Source: an uncultured Oscillospiraceae bacterium | GTDB lineage: Bacteria; Bacillota; Clostridia; Oscillospirales; Oscillospiraceae | Assembly: GCA_910588105.1 (NCBI GenBank) | Contig: CAJUQD010000051.1 | Coordinates: 1 to 19,301 of the forward strand | Length of the DNA: 19,301 bases | Reading direction: 5' to 3' | Part shown: in pieces, positions 1 through 7,436 of the stretch | Layout of the letters: every line of letters begins with the position of its first letter | How positions within the stretch are numbered: the first letter of the stretch is position 1 | Program-made: the position numbers and the translations under genes | Notes under the pieces: generated by a model | The model's input: the letters and a program-made list of their open reading frames with translations, nothing else | Databases searched by the model: none | Told to the model about the DNA's origin: nothing

Positions 1-42
1 CTCACGTTTGCCCTCATTGCCATCTTCATTAGAAGATTTTAA
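1..42 (+). CDS. 3' end of an upstream gene, possibly a membrane protein (partial)
   Basis: From base 1 the first frame reads 13 codons ending in a TAA at 40-42; the tail is LTFALIAIFIRRF. A hydrophobic run followed by basic residues is typical of the last membrane helix of an integral membrane protein. The start and nearly all of the gene lie outside the window, so its identity cannot be given. The open frame is very short and could be chance, but the position just before a hairpin and a fresh promoter fits a gene end. Confidence 0.4.
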   Translation, partial: LTFALIAIFIRRF

Positions 43-69
43 ACAGGCTCTAAGAGTATTTTGACACCG

Positions 70-106
70 CCCCGGCGCGTGGAAGCGCGCCGGGGTATGC
101 GCATAC
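70..106 (+). terminator. GC-rich hairpin plus palindrome, possible terminator of the upstream gene
   Basis: A perfect 10-bp stem (70-79 with 86-95, loop TGGAAG) is followed at once by the 12-base perfect palindrome GTATGCGCATAC (95-106). There is no clean T-run after it, only TATTTTC near 114-120, so it is a weak match to an intrinsic terminator. It lies between a probable gene end and the dipeptidase promoter. Confidence 0.35.
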
Positions 107-129
107 CCGTGTGTATTTTCGGTTTATCC

Positions 130-158
130 TTGACAAAACCGAATTAATATGCAATAAT
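130..158 (+). promoter_or_regulatory. sigma-A type promoter of the dipeptidase gene
   Basis: TTGACA (130-135), a 17-base spacer and AATAAT (153-158, one mismatch to TATAAT) give a near-consensus vegetative promoter. Transcription would begin near 165, leaving a leader of about 245 nt before the ATG at 410. Confidence 0.75.
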
Positions 159-409
159 GGCGGATAAGATTTGCCTGGAAAGGTTGAGGGATATGAACAC
201 GCGGGTTTCGGCGTATTCGCTCCATCCATTTGGCCGGCTGCGATGAAAAGCCCCGGACGAGGGGGAGCGCCATTGAGTTCCACGTTTTATACAAGGAATT
301 GTTTTGGCGGATACTAGCCAATGCTTTGTAAATATATGACACTGTAAGCGGTATTATCCCCAGGCGGATTTGGGGAAATGTCACAAAAAATGAAGAGAGG
401 TTGAAACGC
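159..409 (+). other. long untranslated leader of the dipeptidase gene
   Basis: No recognised riboswitch was found in this 250-nt stretch. It contains a possible 17-codon ORF at 193-246 (MNTRVSAYSLHPFGRLR), whose best ribosome binding site is only AAAGG nine bases upstream, and a short CCCCA/TGGGG hairpin near 358-376. The strong site for the main gene is AGAGAGG at 394-400. The length is unusual for a simple secreted enzyme and could hold a regulatory RNA, but nothing here proves that. Confidence 0.45.
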
Positions 410-2074
410 ATGAAAAAGCATTTTACCCGGCTCCTGGTAACTGCCCTGGCGGCCTTTCTGCTGCTGAACAGCTTTGGAAGCGCCTTTGCGTGCACCGGGC
501 TTTATGTCGGCAAAGACGTGAGCGCCGATGGTTCTATCATCATCGGCCGCTGTGAGGACATCGGGGCGGTGTACGACAAGCTCCAGACCTACGTGCCTGC
601 TTCCGATGAGGCGGGCCGCACCATGGACGACATCAACGGCTTCTCCTTTCCGCTGCCCGACCACACCTATGCTTATACCCAGATGGAGGACCACCCTGAC
701 GCCGGGGACGGCCTGTACGCCGCCGTCTGCGTCAATGAGAAGGGCGTGGCCATCACCGGCACCGTGTCCGCCTCCGGCTGCGAGGCGTGGGAAGAGGCCG
801 ATCCCTATGTGGACGAGGGCCTGCGGGAGGCTGTGATCCCCTGTCTGGCCGCCGCCACTGCGTCCACCGCCAGGGAGGCCGTGGACGTGCTGTGCAAGGC
901 GGTGGACACCTACGGTTCCGCCGAGGGCAATGTCATCCTGATGGCCGACCAGAATGAGGCATGGATTCTGGAGATCTATGGCGGCAAGCAGTATGTGGCC
1001 ATGAAGCTGGCCGACGACCAGGTAGCTGTGTTTGGCAACCACTTTATGGTTGGCGCCATCGACGCTGGGGACACGGAGAATTTTGTGGTGTCCAAGGGCT
1101 TCGTGGAGGCGCTGGACAAGGCTGAGCTGACAAAGAAGGACGAGGACGGCAGGGTGCTGGCCGCCCAGTCCGTGTGCGACGGCAAGCGCGGTGACGGGTC
1201 CAACCTGCGCAACTGGGGCGGTATGCACCTGCTGGCCCCCTCCCTGGCCGGGGAGAAGTACGACACCGACACCTTTTATCCCCTGCTGTATACCCCCGAT
1301 GAAAAAGTGACCCTTCAGGATGTGTTTGAAGTCTACCGCTGCCGCTACGAGGGCACCCCCTATGACCTGAGCCTGGAGGGACAGGAGGGTAACCGGGCCA
1401 TCGCCGTGTCCGGCACCCCCGACACCCACGTGATCCAGATGTTCCCGGATATGCCTGCGGAGTATGCCGCCGTCACCTGGCTGGCCCTGACAGGCGGTGA
1501 ACACAGCGTGTTCTTCCCTGAGCTGCCTGGCGCCACCCAGCTGCCCAAAGCCCTGGGGCTGGCCGCTGAGAGCTACGACGCCGACAGCGCCTACTGGGCT
1601 TTCAAGCGCATCTGCGGTCTGGCCGATACCAACCGCGCCCTGTACAGCAAGGGCGTCCAGGATTTCTGGAAACTCCAGGAGGAGGTCTACATCGCCCAGA
1701 TCGACGCCCAGATGGCCGAGCTGAAGAAGCTGGCCGGGAACGACCCAGCCAAGGCGGCGGAGTATGCCAACGCCTATCTGTCTAACAACCTGGACGATCT
1801 GATGAAGAAGTCCGAGGCCCTGTTCGGTGAGCTGCTGACCCTGGTGAGCCGGAACGCCGGCTATGCCGCCAGTCGGGCTAAGACCTTTGAGCCCAATGTG
1901 CCCCTGCGCACCGCCGCCGAGGCCAAGGGCTACACTGTGACCTGGAACACCGCGACCAAGGCAGTGACCCTCACCAAGGGCTCCACCACCAAGACCGTCT
2001 CCACCGGCGACGGCAGCGCCGTGGTTATTGACGGCGTGACCTATGTGCCGTACTCCTTTGTGAAGGAGCTGTAA
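410..2074 (+). CDS. secreted C69-family dipeptidase with C-terminal copper-amine-oxidase-N-like domain
   Basis: The 554-residue product has a signal peptide (basic KKH start, hydrophobic core 8-23, AFA cleavage site before Cys28). The mature chain would begin CTGLYVGKDVSADGS and continue to GRCED, the N-terminal signature of peptidase family C69, in which the new N-terminal Cys is the Ntn-hydrolase nucleophile. The family cleaves dipeptides. The last 50 residues or so (AEAKGYTVTWN, then DGVTYVPYSFVKEL) resemble the copper amine oxidase N-terminal-like domain common on exported Firmicute proteins and probably used for wall or substrate binding. The ATG at 410 is preferred over the TTG at 401 because AGAGAGG (394-400) is nine bases from it and would abut the TTG. 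The lipobox is poor, so signal peptidase I cleavage is likelier than lipidation. The gene is single, with its own promoter, and ends at a shared terminator. Confidence 0.88.
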   Translation: MKKHFTRLLVTALAAFLLLNSFGSAFACTGLYVGKDVSADGSIIIGRCEDIGAVYDKLQTYVPASDEAGRTMDDINGFSFPLPDHTYAYTQMEDHPDAGDGLYAAVCVNEKGVAITGTVSASGCEAWEEADPYVDEGLREAVIPCLAAATASTAREAVDVLCKAVDTYGSAEGNVILMADQNEAWILEIYGGKQYVAMKLADDQVAVFGNHFMVGAIDAGDTENFVVSKGFVEALDKAELTKKDEDGRVLAAQSVCDGKRGDGSNLRNWGGMHLLAPSLAGEKYDTDTFYPLLYTPDEKVTLQDVFEVYRCRYEGTPYDLSLEGQEGNRAIAVSGTPDTHVIQMFPDMPAEYAAVTWLALTGGEHSVFFPELPGATQLPKALGLAAESYDADSAYWAFKRICGLADTNRALYSKGVQDFWKLQEEVYIAQIDAQMAELKKLAGNDPAKAAEYANAYLSNNLDDLMKKSEALFGELLTLVSRNAGYAASRAKTFEPNVPLRTAAEAKGYTVTWNTATKAVTLTKGSTTKTVSTGDGSAVVIDGVTYVPYSFVKEL

Positions 2075-2081
2075 AAGCGGT

Positions 2082-2119
2082 AAAGAGGGCCCGCGTGTGC
2101 AAACACGCGGGCCCTCTTT
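2082..2119. terminator. bidirectional intrinsic terminator between dipeptidase and clpB
   Basis: A perfect 17-bp stem (2082-2098 with 2103-2119) with a GCAA tetraloop is bounded by AAAG and CTTT, so each strand has a short U-run in the stem base. It sits 8 bases past the dipeptidase stop and 25 bases past the clpB stop, serving both convergent genes. Confidence 0.85.
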
Positions 2120-2143
2120 CACATAGGGGCTGTGGCGGGATTT

Positions 2144-4738
2144 TCACCGAACCACCAGCCCGGTGTCCACTGCGTCCACTGTCAGGGCGGAACCGGGGGC
2201 GGCCTCTCCGGCAATGATCCGGCGGCCTACTAGATTTTCTACGGTATGCTGGAGATACCGGCGCAGGGGCCGGGCTCCGTACATGGGGTCGTAGGCGGCG
2301 TCCAGGATCAGCGATTTGGCGGAATCGGTCAACTCTACCTGGAGACGCTTATCCTCCAGGCGGCGGTTCAAATCACGCAGCAGCAGGTCGATAATGCGGC
2401 AGATGTTTTCCCTGGTCAGCGGCTTGTAGAACACGATCTCGTCCAGCCGGTTGAGGAATTCGGGCCGGAAGGAGCGCTTCAAAAGCTCGTCCACCTGGGC
2501 GCGGGCCTGGGCGTCGATTTCCCCGTCCGGGCCGATGCCGTCCAACAGGTACTGGCTGCCCAGGTTGGAGGTGAGGATGATGACGGTATTCTTGAAGTCC
2601 ACCGTCCGGCCCTGGCTGTCGGTAATGCGTCCGTCGTCCAGCACCTGCAAAAGCACGTTGAACACGTCTGGGTGGGCCTTTTCCACCTCGTCGAACAGGA
2701 TGACACAATAGGGGCGGCGGCGCACCGCCTCGGTGAGCTGGCCGCCCTCTTCGTAGCCCACGTACCCCGGAGGGGCGCCGATGAGCCGGGAAACGGAAAA
2801 CTTTTCCATATACTCGCTCATGTCGATGCGCACCAGATTTTTCTCACTGTCAAACAGGGCCTCGGCCAGCGCCTTGGCCAGTTCGGTCTTGCCAACCCCG
2901 GTGGGGCCCAGGAACAGGAAGGAGCCGATGGGTTTTTCAGGGTCGGCGATGCCTGCCCGGGAGCGGAGAATGGCCTCGCTCACTAGCCGCACCGCCTCAT
3001 CCTGGCCCACAACCCGCTGATGCAGGATATCCTCCAGATGGAGCAGCTTTTCCCGCTCGCCCTCCATCAGCTTGGACACCGGGATGCCCGTCCAGCGTTC
3101 CACAATCCGGGCGATTTCCTCCTCTGTCACCTTGTCCCGGAGCAGGTTGCCCTCCTTGGATTGGGCGGCATAACCCTCCTGCTCCTCCAGCTGTTTTTTC
3201 AGCTCTGGGATGGTCCCGTACTGCAATTGGGCGGCCTTTTCCAGGTCATACTCCCGCTGGGCCTTTTCCAGGGCGGCATTGGCGGCTTCCAGATCCTCCC
3301 GTAGCTTCTGCACTTTCCCGATGGCGTTCTTTTCGTTCTCCCACTTGGCTTTGCCCGCGTTAAATTCATCCCGCAGCTCGGCCAGCTCCTTCTGGATGTC
3401 GGCCAGCCGGGCCTGGGAGAGGGGGTCGTCCTCCTTTTTTAGAGCCGCCTCCTCAATCTCGCATTGGATAATCTTCCGGGAAATCACGTCCAGCTCGGTG
3501 GGCATGGAGTCCATCTCGGTGCGGATCAGGGCGCAGGCCTCGTCGATGAGGTCGATGGCCTTGTCAGGCAGGAAGCGGTCGGTGATATAGCGGTTGCTCA
3601 GTGTGGCGGCGGCCACGATGGCCCCGTCGGTGATCTTTACCCCGTGGAACACCTCGTAGCGCTCCTTAAGGCCACGGAGTATGGCTACCGCGTCCTCCGC
3701 CGTGGGCTCGTTTACCATCACGGGCTGGAACCGGCGCTCCAGGGCGGCGTCCTTTTCAATATACTGCCGGTACTCGTTGAGGGTGGTGGCCCCGATGCAG
3801 TGCAGCTCGCCCCGGGCCAGCATGGGCTTCAAGAGGTTGCCCGCATCCATGGCCCCCTCGGTCTTGCCCGCGCCTACGATGGTATGCAGCTCGTCGATAA
3901 ACAGCAGGATGCGGCCCTCCGACTGCTTCACCTCGTTCAAAACGGCCTTCAGCCGCTCCTCAAATTCCCCCCGGTACTTGGCCCCGGCGATAAGGGCGCC
4001 CATGTCCAGGGCAAAGATGGTCTTGTCCTTCAGCCCTGCGGGCACGTCCCCCTTGACAATCCGCTGGGCCAATCCCTCGGCAATGGCGGTCTTGCCCACG
4101 CCGGGTTCGCCGATGAGGACGGGGTTGTTCTTGCTCTTCCGGGACAGGATGCGGATGACATTGCGGATTTCGTCGTCCCGGCCGATCACCGGGTCCAGCT
4201 TGTTTTGCCGCGCCCGCTCCACCAGGTCGGAGCCGTACTTTTTCAGCGCCTCGTAGGTTTCCTCCGGGTTATCTGAGGTCACACGCTGGTTCCCCCGCAG
4301 GGCGGCCAGGGCCTGCATGACCTTCTCCTTGTCCACATTGTAGGTGCGCAGCAGCTCCTTCAGCCTGCCCTCCGCCGTGTCGATGAGGGCCAGGAGGATG
4401 TGTTCAACCGATACAAACTCGTCCTTCATGCCTCCTGCGATGGCGAGGGCCTGGCTGAGCGCCTTGTCCACGCCGGGGGCAATGTATACCTTGTCCGCCT
4501 CCCGGCCGGCGCCGGACACCTTGGGCAGTATTTCCACCTCGTGGCGGGCGGCGGCCCGGAAAGACTCCAGGGTGAGCCCCATGTGGGTGAGCAGCTGGGG
4601 GATGAAGCCCCCCTCCTGATCCGCCAGGGCCAGCAGCAGGTGGGGCTGTTCGATCTGCTGGTTGCCGTGCTGGACGGCAAGGCTTTGGGCGCCCTGGATG
4701 GCCTCCAGGGATTTTTGAGTAAATTGGTTCATGTTCAT
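2144..4738 (-). CDS. clpB: ATP-dependent chaperone ClpB
   Basis: This is a full-length Hsp100 disaggregase of 864 residues; it extracts polypeptides from aggregates with DnaK in the cytoplasm. The order is: Clp N-domain (about 1-145, two repeats), first AAA+ module with Walker A GEPGVGKTA (210-218) and Walker B ILLFIDE (277-283), the long coiled-coil M-domain (about 405-530) that separates ClpB from ClpC and ClpA, and second AAA+ module with GPTGVGKTE (611-619), the pore motif GYVGYEEGG and Walker B VILFDE. Three starts are possible: GTG 4750, ATG 4738 and ATG 4732. AAGGAG (4755-4750) overlaps the GTG and lies 11 bases from the ATG at 4738, so 4738 is chosen. The gene stands alone, with a CIRCE operator upstream, implying HrcA control. 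Confidence 0.97.
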   Translation of the reverse strand: MNMNQFTQKSLEAIQGAQSLAVQHGNQQIEQPHLLLALADQEGGFIPQLLTHMGLTLESFRAAARHEVEILPKVSGAGREADKVYIAPGVDKALSQALAIAGGMKDEFVSVEHILLALIDTAEGRLKELLRTYNVDKEKVMQALAALRGNQRVTSDNPEETYEALKKYGSDLVERARQNKLDPVIGRDDEIRNVIRILSRKSKNNPVLIGEPGVGKTAIAEGLAQRIVKGDVPAGLKDKTIFALDMGALIAGAKYRGEFEERLKAVLNEVKQSEGRILLFIDELHTIVGAGKTEGAMDAGNLLKPMLARGELHCIGATTLNEYRQYIEKDAALERRFQPVMVNEPTAEDAVAILRGLKERYEVFHGVKITDGAIVAAATLSNRYITDRFLPDKAIDLIDEACALIRTEMDSMPTELDVISRKIIQCEIEEAALKKEDDPLSQARLADIQKELAELRDEFNAGKAKWENEKNAIGKVQKLREDLEAANAALEKAQREYDLEKAAQLQYGTIPELKKQLEEQEGYAAQSKEGNLLRDKVTEEEIARIVERWTGIPVSKLMEGEREKLLHLEDILHQRVVGQDEAVRLVSEAILRSRAGIADPEKPIGSFLFLGPTGVGKTELAKALAEALFDSEKNLVRIDMSEYMEKFSVSRLIGAPPGYVGYEEGGQLTEAVRRRPYCVILFDEVEKAHPDVFNVLLQVLDDGRITDSQGRTVDFKNTVIILTSNLGSQYLLDGIGPDGEIDAQARAQVDELLKRSFRPEFLNRLDEIVFYKPLTRENICRIIDLLLRDLNRRLEDKRLQVELTDSAKSLILDAAYDPMYGARPLRRYLQHTVENLVGRRIIAGEAAPGSALTVDAVDTGLVVR

Positions 4739-4944
4739 GGTGAAATTCACTCCTTTTCAGGGAAACGCAGCTTGTAATCACGCTGCGGATTGGACACGCG
4801 GCTGGGTCGCTTGCGTTGCGGCTCAGGCAAAACCCGATCCCGCTGCGCGGGCTCTGGGCTTTTGCCATCGCTTCACTTCAAGGTTCACCTGCATGTCTAT
4901 CCTCCGCGCTCTAATCCGCGCTCCAATCTGTAGTTTCACTGTGT
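4739..4944 (-). other. clpB mRNA leader, about 200 nt, structured
   Basis: Between the -10 box and the clpB start the transcript would carry a small ORF (4894-4823), a long hairpin (4826-4866) and a second hairpin (CGCAGC at 4766-4771 with GCTGCG at 4782-4787). Two near-identical 12-base direct repeats (CCGCGCTCTAAT / CCGCGCTCCAAT on the + strand) lie at about 4904-4927. No T-run follows either hairpin, so they are not classic terminators. Confidence 0.5.
4823..4894 (-). CDS. candidate 23-residue leader ORF upstream of clpB
   Basis: An ATG at 4894 has GGAGG six bases upstream (4905-4901), a better ribosome binding site than clpB itself has. The frame runs 23 codons to TGA (4825-4823); the peptide starts MQVNLEVKRWQKPRARA and is strongly basic. 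Its second half is coded inside a hairpin: GGCAAAACCC (4826-4835) pairs with GGGCTTTTGCC (4856-4866, one bulge), enclosing CCCGC/GCGGG (4839-4843 with 4847-4851). A ribosome on the ORF would have to melt that hairpin. The ORF may be a leader peptide, a small protein or chance; no family is recognised. Confidence 0.35.
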   Translation of the reverse strand: MQVNLEVKRWQKPRARAAGSGFA

Positions 4945-4950
4945 AGTATA
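4945..4950 (-). promoter_or_regulatory. possible -10 box of the clpB promoter
   Basis: On the - strand TATACT occurs at 4950-4945. A matching -35 at normal spacing is poor (CATGAA or TTCATG near 4968-4975). An alternative start uses TTGTTA (5019-5014) with GCTAAT (4994-4989), spacing 19, which would place CIRCE inside the promoter. The sequence does not decide between them. Confidence 0.35.
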
Positions 4951-4989
4951 CCCCAACCGCCCCAGATTTCATGAACTCCATGTAAACAA

Positions 4990-5016
4990 TTAGCACTCTC
5001 GATATGAGAGTGCTAA
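4990..5016. promoter_or_regulatory. CIRCE operator (HrcA binding site)
   Basis: TTAGCACTC (4990-4998), nine bases, GAGTGCTAA (5008-5016) is an exact match to the CIRCE consensus TTAGCACTC-N9-GAGTGCTAA. HrcA binds it and represses heat-shock genes in Firmicutes. The nearest gene reading away from it is clpB, about 250 bases off; the amidotransferase gene ends on the other side. Confidence 0.96.
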
Positions 5017-5078
5017 CAAGAGGCGCTGAACCATCGCGAACCGCGCGTCGTGAATAGGTGAAGCGTGACAAATCCAAG

Positions 5079-5732
5079 TTATTCGCACAACCCCAAAAAC
5101 ACCCGGAACAGCGCCCCGCCGTCCACTGTGTCTGGCCTTGCCAGCGCCCCTGTCATCCGCTCCGGGTGGAACTGGACGGAAATCAGGGGCAGGGTCTGGT
5201 GCTCCACGGCCTCCGCAACCCCGTCCTCAGACCAGGCCGTGCCCCGCAGCCCTTGTCCCAGCCGCCCCAGGCCTTGGTGGTGGCGGCTGTTCACCGGGAA
5301 CGCCGGGCCATACAGACGGTGGAGGAGCGTGCCCTTTTCCGCCTGGACCGGGTGGACGAGATCACCGCCCGGCTTTTGATGAAATGGGACCAGGCCAGGG
5401 CCCAGATCCTGGACGAGATCGCCGCCCAGCCAAACATTGACCACCTGATGTCCCCGGCAGATGGCAAAAACCGGCTTTCCCGCGTTACAAAAGGCTTCCA
5501 GCAGGGCCAGCTCCGCCCGGTCCCGGTTCCGGTCAATCCCTTTTGAGCCCCGGTTTTTCTGGCCGAAGAGGGCGGGGTCCACGTCCTCCCCGCCGGAGAG
5601 AAGCAGGCCGTCGTAACCCAGATCCGGGGCGGGGAGGTAGCGGGCCTCACCTATCCCGCCTGCGGCCTGGATGGCGTTGAGATAGTTTCCGGCATCCCCG
5701 CCGCCGGTGGAGATCAAAATCCTGGGGTTCAT
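5079..5732 (-). CDS. class-I glutamine amidotransferase-like hydrolase, peptidase C26 (gamma-glutamyl-GABA hydrolase type)
   Basis: The 217-residue product shows the C26 layout: GYDGLLLSGGEDVDP near residue 50, where the family reads LxGGxDVxP; the nucleophile elbow FAICRGHQ with the catalytic Cys; and a C-terminal VQFHPE carrying the catalytic His and Glu. Members hydrolyse gamma-glutamyl bonds, for example in gamma-glutamyl-GABA (PuuD) or in gamma-D-Glu peptides. The true substrate cannot be told here. The start is ATG 5732, since AGGAGG (5745-5740) lies seven bases upstream; the frame stays open farther upstream without support. It is the last gene of the minus-strand run, 88 bases after the flippase. 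The product is slightly shorter than typical PuuD-like proteins, about 230-250 residues, mostly through a short N-terminus. No terminator is evident before the clpB promoter region. Confidence 0.88.
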   Translation of the reverse strand: MNPRILISTGGGDAGNYLNAIQAAGGIGEARYLPAPDLGYDGLLLSGGEDVDPALFGQKNRGSKGIDRNRDRAELALLEAFCNAGKPVFAICRGHQVVNVWLGGDLVQDLGPGLVPFHQKPGGDLVHPVQAEKGTLLHRLYGPAFPVNSRHHQGLGRLGQGLRGTAWSEDGVAEAVEHQTLPLISVQFHPERMTGALARPDTVDGGALFRVFLGLCE

Positions 5733-5770
5733 GGCACATCCTCCTGTTTTCGTTTCTATCAACCGCTGCT

Positions 5771-5799
5771 GCACCCACCGCTGCTTGGGCGGTGGGTGC
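5771..5799. repeat. inverted repeat between flippase and amidotransferase genes
   Basis: A perfect 11-bp stem (5771-5781 with 5789-5799, loop TGCTTGG) lies 22 bases past the flippase stop. The flanks extend the pairing with G-U wobbles on the + strand only. There is no U-run on the - strand, so it may be an mRNA 3'-end stabiliser or a weak terminator. Confidence 0.5.
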
Positions 5800-5820
5800 G
5801 GCGGCGCAAGGCCTTTCCGC

Positions 5821-7338
5821 TTACTGCTTCTCCCGGAAAAAAGAGGGCCGGGAAACTGCAACGCCCTGGGCCAGCAGGGCGGCGGCGTATACTGCCAGCC
5901 CCAACGCGGCGCAGGCAAGCACCGCCCAGCCCCGGCCGCACCCCGCATCCAGCATGACCCGAAACAGCAGATTGCACCACAGGCCCATGAGCACCGCCGC
6001 CAGCAGGGGGCGGATAAACCAGCGTAGCCAATTCACCCGCAGCTGTGCGGCGCGGAGCACCGATGCCAGGTTGAGCCCCGCACCCGCAAGGGCGGAGGCG
6101 GCGTAGCCGGCGGCAAACCCTGCCAGCCCGAACCGGGACACGGCGAAAAAAGTGAAAGCCAGCTGGACAGCGTCGCTGAGAATGGCGTTGCGGGCGGCTT
6201 TCCCCTGGAGGCCCAGGCCGTTGAGTGCGCCGGACAGCACCGACTGCCAGCACCCCAGGAGGGTTCCCACAGCCAGGGGCAGCATCAGTTCTCCTACCCG
6301 CTGTTCCCTGAACATGGCCCGGCCGACTGTGGGACCGACAACGGTGAGCAGGGCCATGGCCGGGGCCATGAGCAGGGAGGTGGCGGACATCACCCGGTCC
6401 AGAAAGCCTGCTGCCGCACGCCGGTCCCCCTGGGCGGTACGCCGGGAGAGGTCGGGCACCATCACCAGGCACAGCGCCCCGATAAACCCGGTCGGGAGGG
6501 CCAGCAGCGGCAGGGTCATGCCGCTGAGCACCCCGAATTCCGCCATGGCCCCGGACAGGGTCATGCCCCCCTCCACCAGCTTGGCCGGGATGAGAACCGC
6601 GTTGGCCGACCCCAGCAGGGTGCCCAGCAGGGAGGTGGCCCCCACCGGGGCGGCGATGGCCATCAGCTGCCGGGCGCTGATTCCAGCCCCCGGTTCCCCT
6701 GGGGGAAAGCGCTGCCAGTGCCGCCGGAACAGCAGGGTGAGGGCGCAAGCGGAGAATATCTCGCAGACCACCATTCCCAGTACAATGAGCCCCACCGTCT
6801 CCTCGGCGGACCGGGGGAGCAGCGCGATGAGCAGCCCCAGCACCGCCCCCGCCCGGATAAGCTGCTCGACAGTCTCCACGGCGGCCGGAGGACGCACCCG
6901 GCCAATGCCGTAAAAACAGTGCTTGTGAAGGTTTTCCACCCCGGTGAGCAGCACGCAGGGCACCAGCAGCGCCACCCCCAGCCGGGTGCGGGCGTCCCCC
7001 AGAAGGTATACGGAGATGGGGTCGGACAGCAGAACCACCGCCGCTCCCAGGGGGAGGGCCAGCAGGAAAAAACACCCCAGGGCGCGGCGCAGCACCAGCC
7101 GCACAGTGCCGTTGTCCCCCAGGGCGTGGTGCCGGGCGGACAGGGTGGACACCGCCACCGTCAGCCCAACGGCGGTGAGGGACATGAACATGGAGTACAC
7201 CGGCATCACCAGCTGGTACAGCCCCATGGTCTCCGCGCCGATGAGCCGGGACAGGGCCATGCGGTACAAAAACCCCACTACCTGGGAGAACAGGCCGGTG
7301 GCGGTGAGCAGCAGGGTTCCGGCCAGGATCGTGGACAA
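5821..7338 (-). CDS. polysaccharide-type flippase, SpoVB / MurJ-like (MVF superfamily)
   Basis: The 505-residue, strongly hydrophobic protein has about 12-14 predicted membrane helices. Its N-terminus (ILAGTLLLTATGLFSQVVG, then FLYRMALSRLIGAETMGLYQL) matches the first helices of stage V sporulation protein B and related oligosaccharide flippases, which translocate lipid-linked wall precursors. The length fits the family (500-550). The frame has a TGA 15 bases upstream of TTG 7338, so TTG is the only start that keeps helix 1; AAGGGGGG eight bases upstream serves as ribosome binding site. That site lies inside a perfect 20-bp hairpin. An ATG at 7357 in the next frame would give MKGGGFL and join this frame if the T6 run lost one base. 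Position after yycHI suggests a role in wall synthesis with WalRK. Whether it is SpoVB, MurJ or another exporter is unresolved. Confidence 0.83.
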   Translation of the reverse strand: MSTILAGTLLLTATGLFSQVVGFLYRMALSRLIGAETMGLYQLVMPVYSMFMSLTAVGLTVAVSTLSARHHALGDNGTVRLVLRRALGCFFLLALPLGAAVVLLSDPISVYLLGDARTRLGVALLVPCVLLTGVENLHKHCFYGIGRVRPPAAVETVEQLIRAGAVLGLLIALLPRSAEETVGLIVLGMVVCEIFSACALTLLFRRHWQRFPPGEPGAGISARQLMAIAAPVGATSLLGTLLGSANAVLIPAKLVEGGMTLSGAMAEFGVLSGMTLPLLALPTGFIGALCLVMVPDLSRRTAQGDRRAAAGFLDRVMSATSLLMAPAMALLTVVGPTVGRAMFREQRVGELMLPLAVGTLLGCWQSVLSGALNGLGLQGKAARNAILSDAVQLAFTFFAVSRFGLAGFAAGYAASALAGAGLNLASVLRAAQLRVNWLRWFIRPLLAAVLMGLWCNLLFRVMLDAGCGRGWAVLACAALGLAVYAAALLAQGVAVSRPSFFREKQ

Positions 7339-7345
7339 AAAACCC

Positions 7346-7405
7346 GCCCCCCTTCATATAATCGAACAAATTGTTTTCAACTTCTTCGATTATATGAAGG
7401 GGGGC
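7346..7405. repeat. perfect 20-bp inverted repeat overlapping the flippase ribosome binding site
   Basis: Arms 7346-7365 and 7386-7405 are exact reverse complements, with a 20-nt loop. On the - strand the 3' arm contains TATATGAAGGGGGG, the flippase ribosome binding site, and is followed by GGG and T6 running into the TTG start. Each arm also carries TATAAT read outward-in. The structure may act as a terminator after yycI, a translation gate, or both. Confidence 0.85.
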
Positions 7406-7436
7406 TTGTCAGACATGCGTTAGGGTGGAGCTGGGT

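Noticed and set aside
314..2122. Long open frame (about 600 codons) on the - strand opposite the dipeptidase gene
   Set aside because: Codon-bias shadow: glycine, leucine, valine and histidine rich with no domain, no ribosome binding site, and it runs across the terminator. The + strand product has clear C69 motifs.
3464..4276. 270-codon open frame on + strand opposite clpB
   Set aside because: Antisense shadow of the conserved ClpB AAA+ region; low-complexity product without a family.
5759..7369. 536-codon frame on the - strand overlapping the flippase
   Set aside because: Composition is Gly/Pro/Arg/Ala rich as in out-of-frame GC-rich DNA; the other frame gives a clean multi-helix membrane protein. 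Its first few codons are kept only as part of the slippage idea.
7346..7405. Invertible promoter switch
   Set aside because: The repeats flank only 20 bases, too short for known site-specific invertible promoters, and no invertase is nearby.
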